Shown here in pieces: positions 61,650 through 64,000 of a DNA stretch of 64,000 bases. The stretch spans positions 124,001 to 188,000 of the forward strand of contig JANSYM010000005.1 of the NCBI GenBank assembly GCA_024742355.1, given 5' to 3'. The translations under genes were made by a program, and so were the position numbers. The notes below the pieces were generated by a model, which did not search any database, was not told the DNA's origin, and saw only the letters and a program-made list of their open reading frames with translations. Position 1 is the stretch's first letter. The number at the start of each line of letters is the position of its first letter. The stretch comes from Hyphomonadaceae bacterium (GTDB lineage: Bacteria; Pseudomonadota; Alphaproteobacteria; Caulobacterales; Hyphomonadaceae).

Positions 61650-62963
61650 GTGATCGCCCCTACCCTCCGCGCCATTTGGCTGATGCTGCTGGGCCTGCCG
61701 GTCCTGCTGCTGGTGGCTGTCTCAGCGCCCGGCCTGTGGGTGATTTCCGGCGGCTGGATCGCGGTCATCTTCGGCGCCATGCTGGTCGATATCGCGCTCG
61801 CCCCAAGACGCGGCGCTGTATCGGTCGAAGTGGATGCTCCGCCCGTGCTCTACATGAACAGCGAGGACGAGGTCTCGATCAAGGTGACGGCGATGCACGG
61901 ACCCTTGCCGCAGCGGGTCGATGCGCTGCTGGAGACAAATGAGCATATTGCCGCGCCGAATGCCGCGATCCTCAAAGGATGGGCCGAACGCGACCACACG
62001 CTGGTGCGGACCCTGAAGCCGGTGCGGCGCGGAAACGGCGAGTTGAAACGGCTCTGGCTCGACTGGACCGGGCCGCTGGGGCTCGCCCGGGTGAAACGGG
62101 TGGAAGAGCTGGCGCTCGAAATTCCGGTTACCCCGAACACGCGCTGGGTCCAGGAAGAGGCGGTGCGACTGTACACACGGGATGCTGATTTCGGCATCAA
62201 GATGCAGCTTGAGCGCGGCGACGGGTCGGAGTTTGATGCCCTGCGCGAGTTTTCCACCGGCATGGACCGGCGCGCGATCGACTGGAAACACTCGGCGCGC
62301 CACCGCCAGCTCCTGGCCAAGGAGTTCCGCACCGAGCGCAACCACAATATCGTCTTTGCCTTCGATACCGGACGTCTGATGTGCGAACCGCTGGGTGGGG
62401 TGCCGAAGATTGACCGCGCCATCAACGCAGCGCTGCTGCTCGCCTATGTCTCGCTGCGCTCCGGCGACAAGACGGCTTTGTTCGGGTTTGACGCGACCCC
62501 GACTGTGACCAGCAATGTGCTGAGCGGGGTCGGCGCCTTCCCGCATATGCAGCAGCTCGCCGCCAAGCTCGACTATTCAGTCGAGGAAGCCAATTACACG
62601 CTGGCGCTGACCTCACTTGCGTCGCGGCTGGAGCGGCGCAGCCTGATTGTCTTGTTCACGGATTTTGTCGACACGATTTCTGCCGAGCTGATGCTGGAAA
62701 ACGTCAAGCGCCTGATGGACCGCCATCTCATCATCTTCGCCTGTTTCGAGGATGAGCAACTGGCTGAGATGATCGACGCCGAGCCGCGCACCGCAGACCT
62801 CGTATCGCGCGCCGTGATTGCCGATGGCCTCCTGAAGGAGCGCGAACTGGTCCTGCGCAAGCTCGAACATCTTGGCGTCCAGGTCATCCAGACCCGTCCT
62901 GAACGGTTCAGCGCCGATCTGGTTTCGCGCTATCTCGATATCAAGCGGAGGGAGATGCTGTGA
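61650..62963 (+). CDS. DUF58 domain-containing protein
   Basis: A 437-residue membrane protein. Two N-terminal spans (about 8-50) precede a beta-rich exported or cytoplasmic region, then the DUF58 core with FDALREFSTGMDRRAIDWKH near 196-215 and a vWA-like part with FAFDTGRLM and ALFGFD. DUF58 proteins are usual partners of MoxR ATPases. Start is GTG at 61650 with a strong GAGGAGGAAG site. Its stop overlaps the GTG of the next gene (GTGA). Confidence 0.92.
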   Translation: MIAPTLRAIWLMLLGLPVLLLVAVSAPGLWVISGGWIAVIFGAMLVDIALAPRRGAVSVEVDAPPVLYMNSEDEVSIKVTAMHGPLPQRVDALLETNEHIAAPNAAILKGWAERDHTLVRTLKPVRRGNGELKRLWLDWTGPLGLARVKRVEELALEIPVTPNTRWVQEEAVRLYTRDADFGIKMQLERGDGSEFDALREFSTGMDRRAIDWKHSARHRQLLAKEFRTERNHNIVFAFDTGRLMCEPLGGVPKIDRAINAALLLAYVSLRSGDKTALFGFDATPTVTSNVLSGVGAFPHMQQLAAKLDYSVEEANYTLALTSLASRLERRSLIVLFTDFVDTISAELMLENVKRLMDRHLIIFACFEDEQLAEMIDAEPRTADLVSRAVIADGLLKERELVLRKLEHLGVQVIQTRPERFSADLVSRYLDIKRREML

Positions 62964-63964
62964 GTGATCGCGTGATGAAATCCTACCGCTTCCGCGAAGA
63001 GCGCGAAGCCGACTGGAAACAGCTTGAACAAATCATTCAGCGGGCTGAATCGCGCGGCGTTGGCGGACTTTCGGACCAGGACATGGAACGCCTGCCAGGT
63101 CTGTATCGTCAGGCCGTGTCGTCGCTTTCCGTCGCCCGGACCATCTCGCTCGACCAGAATGTGGTCGCCTATCTCGAGACGCTCTGTGCCCGTGCTTATT
63201 TCTTCGTCTATGGCACCCGATCGCGGATGGGCGAGCGCATCGCGCAATTCTTTGCCCGGGACTGGGCGACGGCGGTGAGCGCCGCGCGCGGGCCGACCTT
63301 GCTGGCATTCCTGTGCCTGTTCGGCGGGGCCCTGCTCGCTTTCTTCCTGACCCTGAATGACAATGAATGGTACTGGACCTTCCATGGCGGCTGGGATTCG
63401 CGCAATCCGAACGCCACCTATGATGAGCTCCGGGCGACACTGTATGAGACCGATCGAAACATTGTCGACATGCTTGGCGCGTTTGCGGCGCAGCTCTTCT
63501 CGCACAATAGCGGCATAGCGATTTTTGCCTTCGCGCTGGGCTTTGCGTTCGGCATCCCGACAGCGGTCCTGCTGATCTATAATGGCGTCTATCTTGGCAG
63601 TTTCTATGCCGTGTTCTGGCAGAAGGGGCTGGCTTACGAGCTCACCGGCTGGCTTCTCATCCATGGCGTCACGGAACTGTTCGCGGTCATCCTGGCAGGC
63701 GCTGCCGGCTTCATGATTGGCGGCGCCGTCGCCTTTCCCGGACGCAAACCACGCATGCAATCCATGCGCGAAGCCGGGGAGAAAGCCGCGATGGTGATCA
63801 TTGGCGCGGTCGTGATGCTGTTCATCGCCGCCCTGCTCGAAGGCTTTGGGCGCCAGCTGATCAATAGCGACACGGTCCGCTACACGATTGCCGGCTCAAG
63901 CCTGATCTTCTGGCTTGGCTATTTCTATCTGCCGCGCCGCACGGTGGGGGATCGCCGTGACTGA
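62960..63964 (+). CDS. Stage II sporulation protein M (SpoIIM)-like membrane protein
   Basis: A 334-residue protein. A cytoplasmic helical part with RGVGGLSDQDMERLPGLYR (about 33-51) is followed by about five membrane spans from residue 105 on (LLAFLCLFGGALLAFFL, IFAFALGFAFGIPTAVLL and others), as in SpoIIM-like proteins. In non-spore-formers this family sits in MoxR/DUF58/RDD operons; its function is unclear. GTG start at 62960 overlaps the DUF58 stop; AGGGAG precedes it. Confidence 0.9.
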   Translation: MSDRVMKSYRFREEREADWKQLEQIIQRAESRGVGGLSDQDMERLPGLYRQAVSSLSVARTISLDQNVVAYLETLCARAYFFVYGTRSRMGERIAQFFARDWATAVSAARGPTLLAFLCLFGGALLAFFLTLNDNEWYWTFHGGWDSRNPNATYDELRATLYETDRNIVDMLGAFAAQLFSHNSGIAIFAFALGFAFGIPTAVLLIYNGVYLGSFYAVFWQKGLAYELTGWLLIHGVTELFAVILAGAAGFMIGGAVAFPGRKPRMQSMREAGEKAAMVIIGAVVMLFIAALLEGFGRQLINSDTVRYTIAGSSLIFWLGYFYLPRRTVGDRRD

Positions 63965-64000
63965 AGCCGCCATTCCGCCGCCCAATATTGTCGAAGAAGG
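63957..64000 (+). CDS. Start of a further gene (RDD-family membrane protein by context)
   Basis: A GTG at 63957 overlaps the end of the SpoIIM-like gene by 8 nt and opens a frame reading VTEAAIPPPNIVEE to the right edge. Only 14 complete codons are available. The gene order known from related bacteria places an RDD-family membrane protein here; this is based on context, not on the visible residues. Confidence 0.45.
   Translation, partial: MTEAAIPPPNIVEE

Noticed and set aside
61722-62546. 274-codon open frame opposite DUF58
   Set aside because: Antisense shadow; the DUF58 reading frame is well supported.

Overview
The window looks like a chromosomal segment of an alphaproteobacterium. The best guess is the Hyphomonadaceae/Maricaulales side of the Caulobacterales, judged from the DUF1489, DUF2793 and DUF4169 families, the xerC-priA neighbourhood, ahcY next to metK, many secreted S9 peptidase/esterase genes, and GTG/TTG starts in GC-rich coding DNA. 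This assignment is inference from gene content; no rRNA or tRNA gene is present to confirm it.

Layout. 1-8.8 kb: metabolic genes (Gfo/Idh/MocA fragment, Fe-alcohol dehydrogenase, ACAD10/11-type acyl-CoA dehydrogenase, YghU, enoyl-CoA hydratase, DUF1489, DUF2147, fumC), then a ccdAB-like toxin-antitoxin pair whose antitoxin carries an HTH DNA-binding domain, and two small conserved genes. 8.8-18.3 kb: sugar nucleotide, lipid A-core and methyl-cycle genes (galE, a GT2 glycosyltransferase, metK, ahcY, kdsA, a histidine-phosphatase-fold gene, kdsB, UDP-glucuronate 4-epimerase, kdsD). 18.3-38.7 kb: a surface-polysaccharide/glycosylation island that is visibly richer in A+T from about 20.5 kb. It holds a GDP-mannose pyrophosphorylase fused to an AGE-type isomerase, GT2 transferases, a CMP-sugar synthetase-like gene, a 2-hydroxyacid dehydrogenase, a Maf/DUF115-GT42-like protein, a galactose-dehydrogenase-like oxidoreductase, the ABC polysaccharide exporter Wzm/Wzt, one 2302-residue modular protein, and gmd-fcl for GDP-L-fucose. 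38.7-45.6 kb: DUF2793 gene, xerC, priA, a small membrane protein and rfbC-rfbD-rfbA (no rfbB). 45.6-50.4 kb: a minus-strand run ettA, a small basic protein, a TIR/deoxyribosyltransferase-like protein, a 2-hydroxychromene-2-carboxylate isomerase-like gene and an amidase. 50.4-58.6 kb: secreted hydrolases and stress-type genes (MBL hydrolase, two YbjN-type proteins, DPP-IV-like S9 peptidase, Nudix, DUF1330, type-B carboxylesterase, fRMsr). 58.7-64 kb: a tightly overlapping operon DUF4129-DUF4350-MoxR-DUF58-SpoIIM and the start of a further gene.

How it fits together. KdsD, KdsA and KdsB make CMP-Kdo (KdsC is missing here). The ManC-AGE fusion, Gmd and Fcl lead from mannose phosphates to GDP-fucose. 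RfbCDA work in dTDP-rhamnose synthesis. Wzm/Wzt would export a lipid-linked glycan whose assembly and capping I infer to be the job of the giant protein: two GT42/DUF115-like domains, two GT-B domains, an FkbM methyltransferase, two membrane spans, a long coiled coil and a C-terminal SAM methyltransferase in one chain. That resembles, in a single polypeptide, the mannan polymerase plus methyl-capping/coiled-coil ruler (WbdA/WbdD) logic known for Wzm/Wzt O-antigens, and it is the most interesting candidate system in the window. No gap between genes exceeds about 250 bases, and I saw no insertion sequence, CRISPR array or RNA gene.
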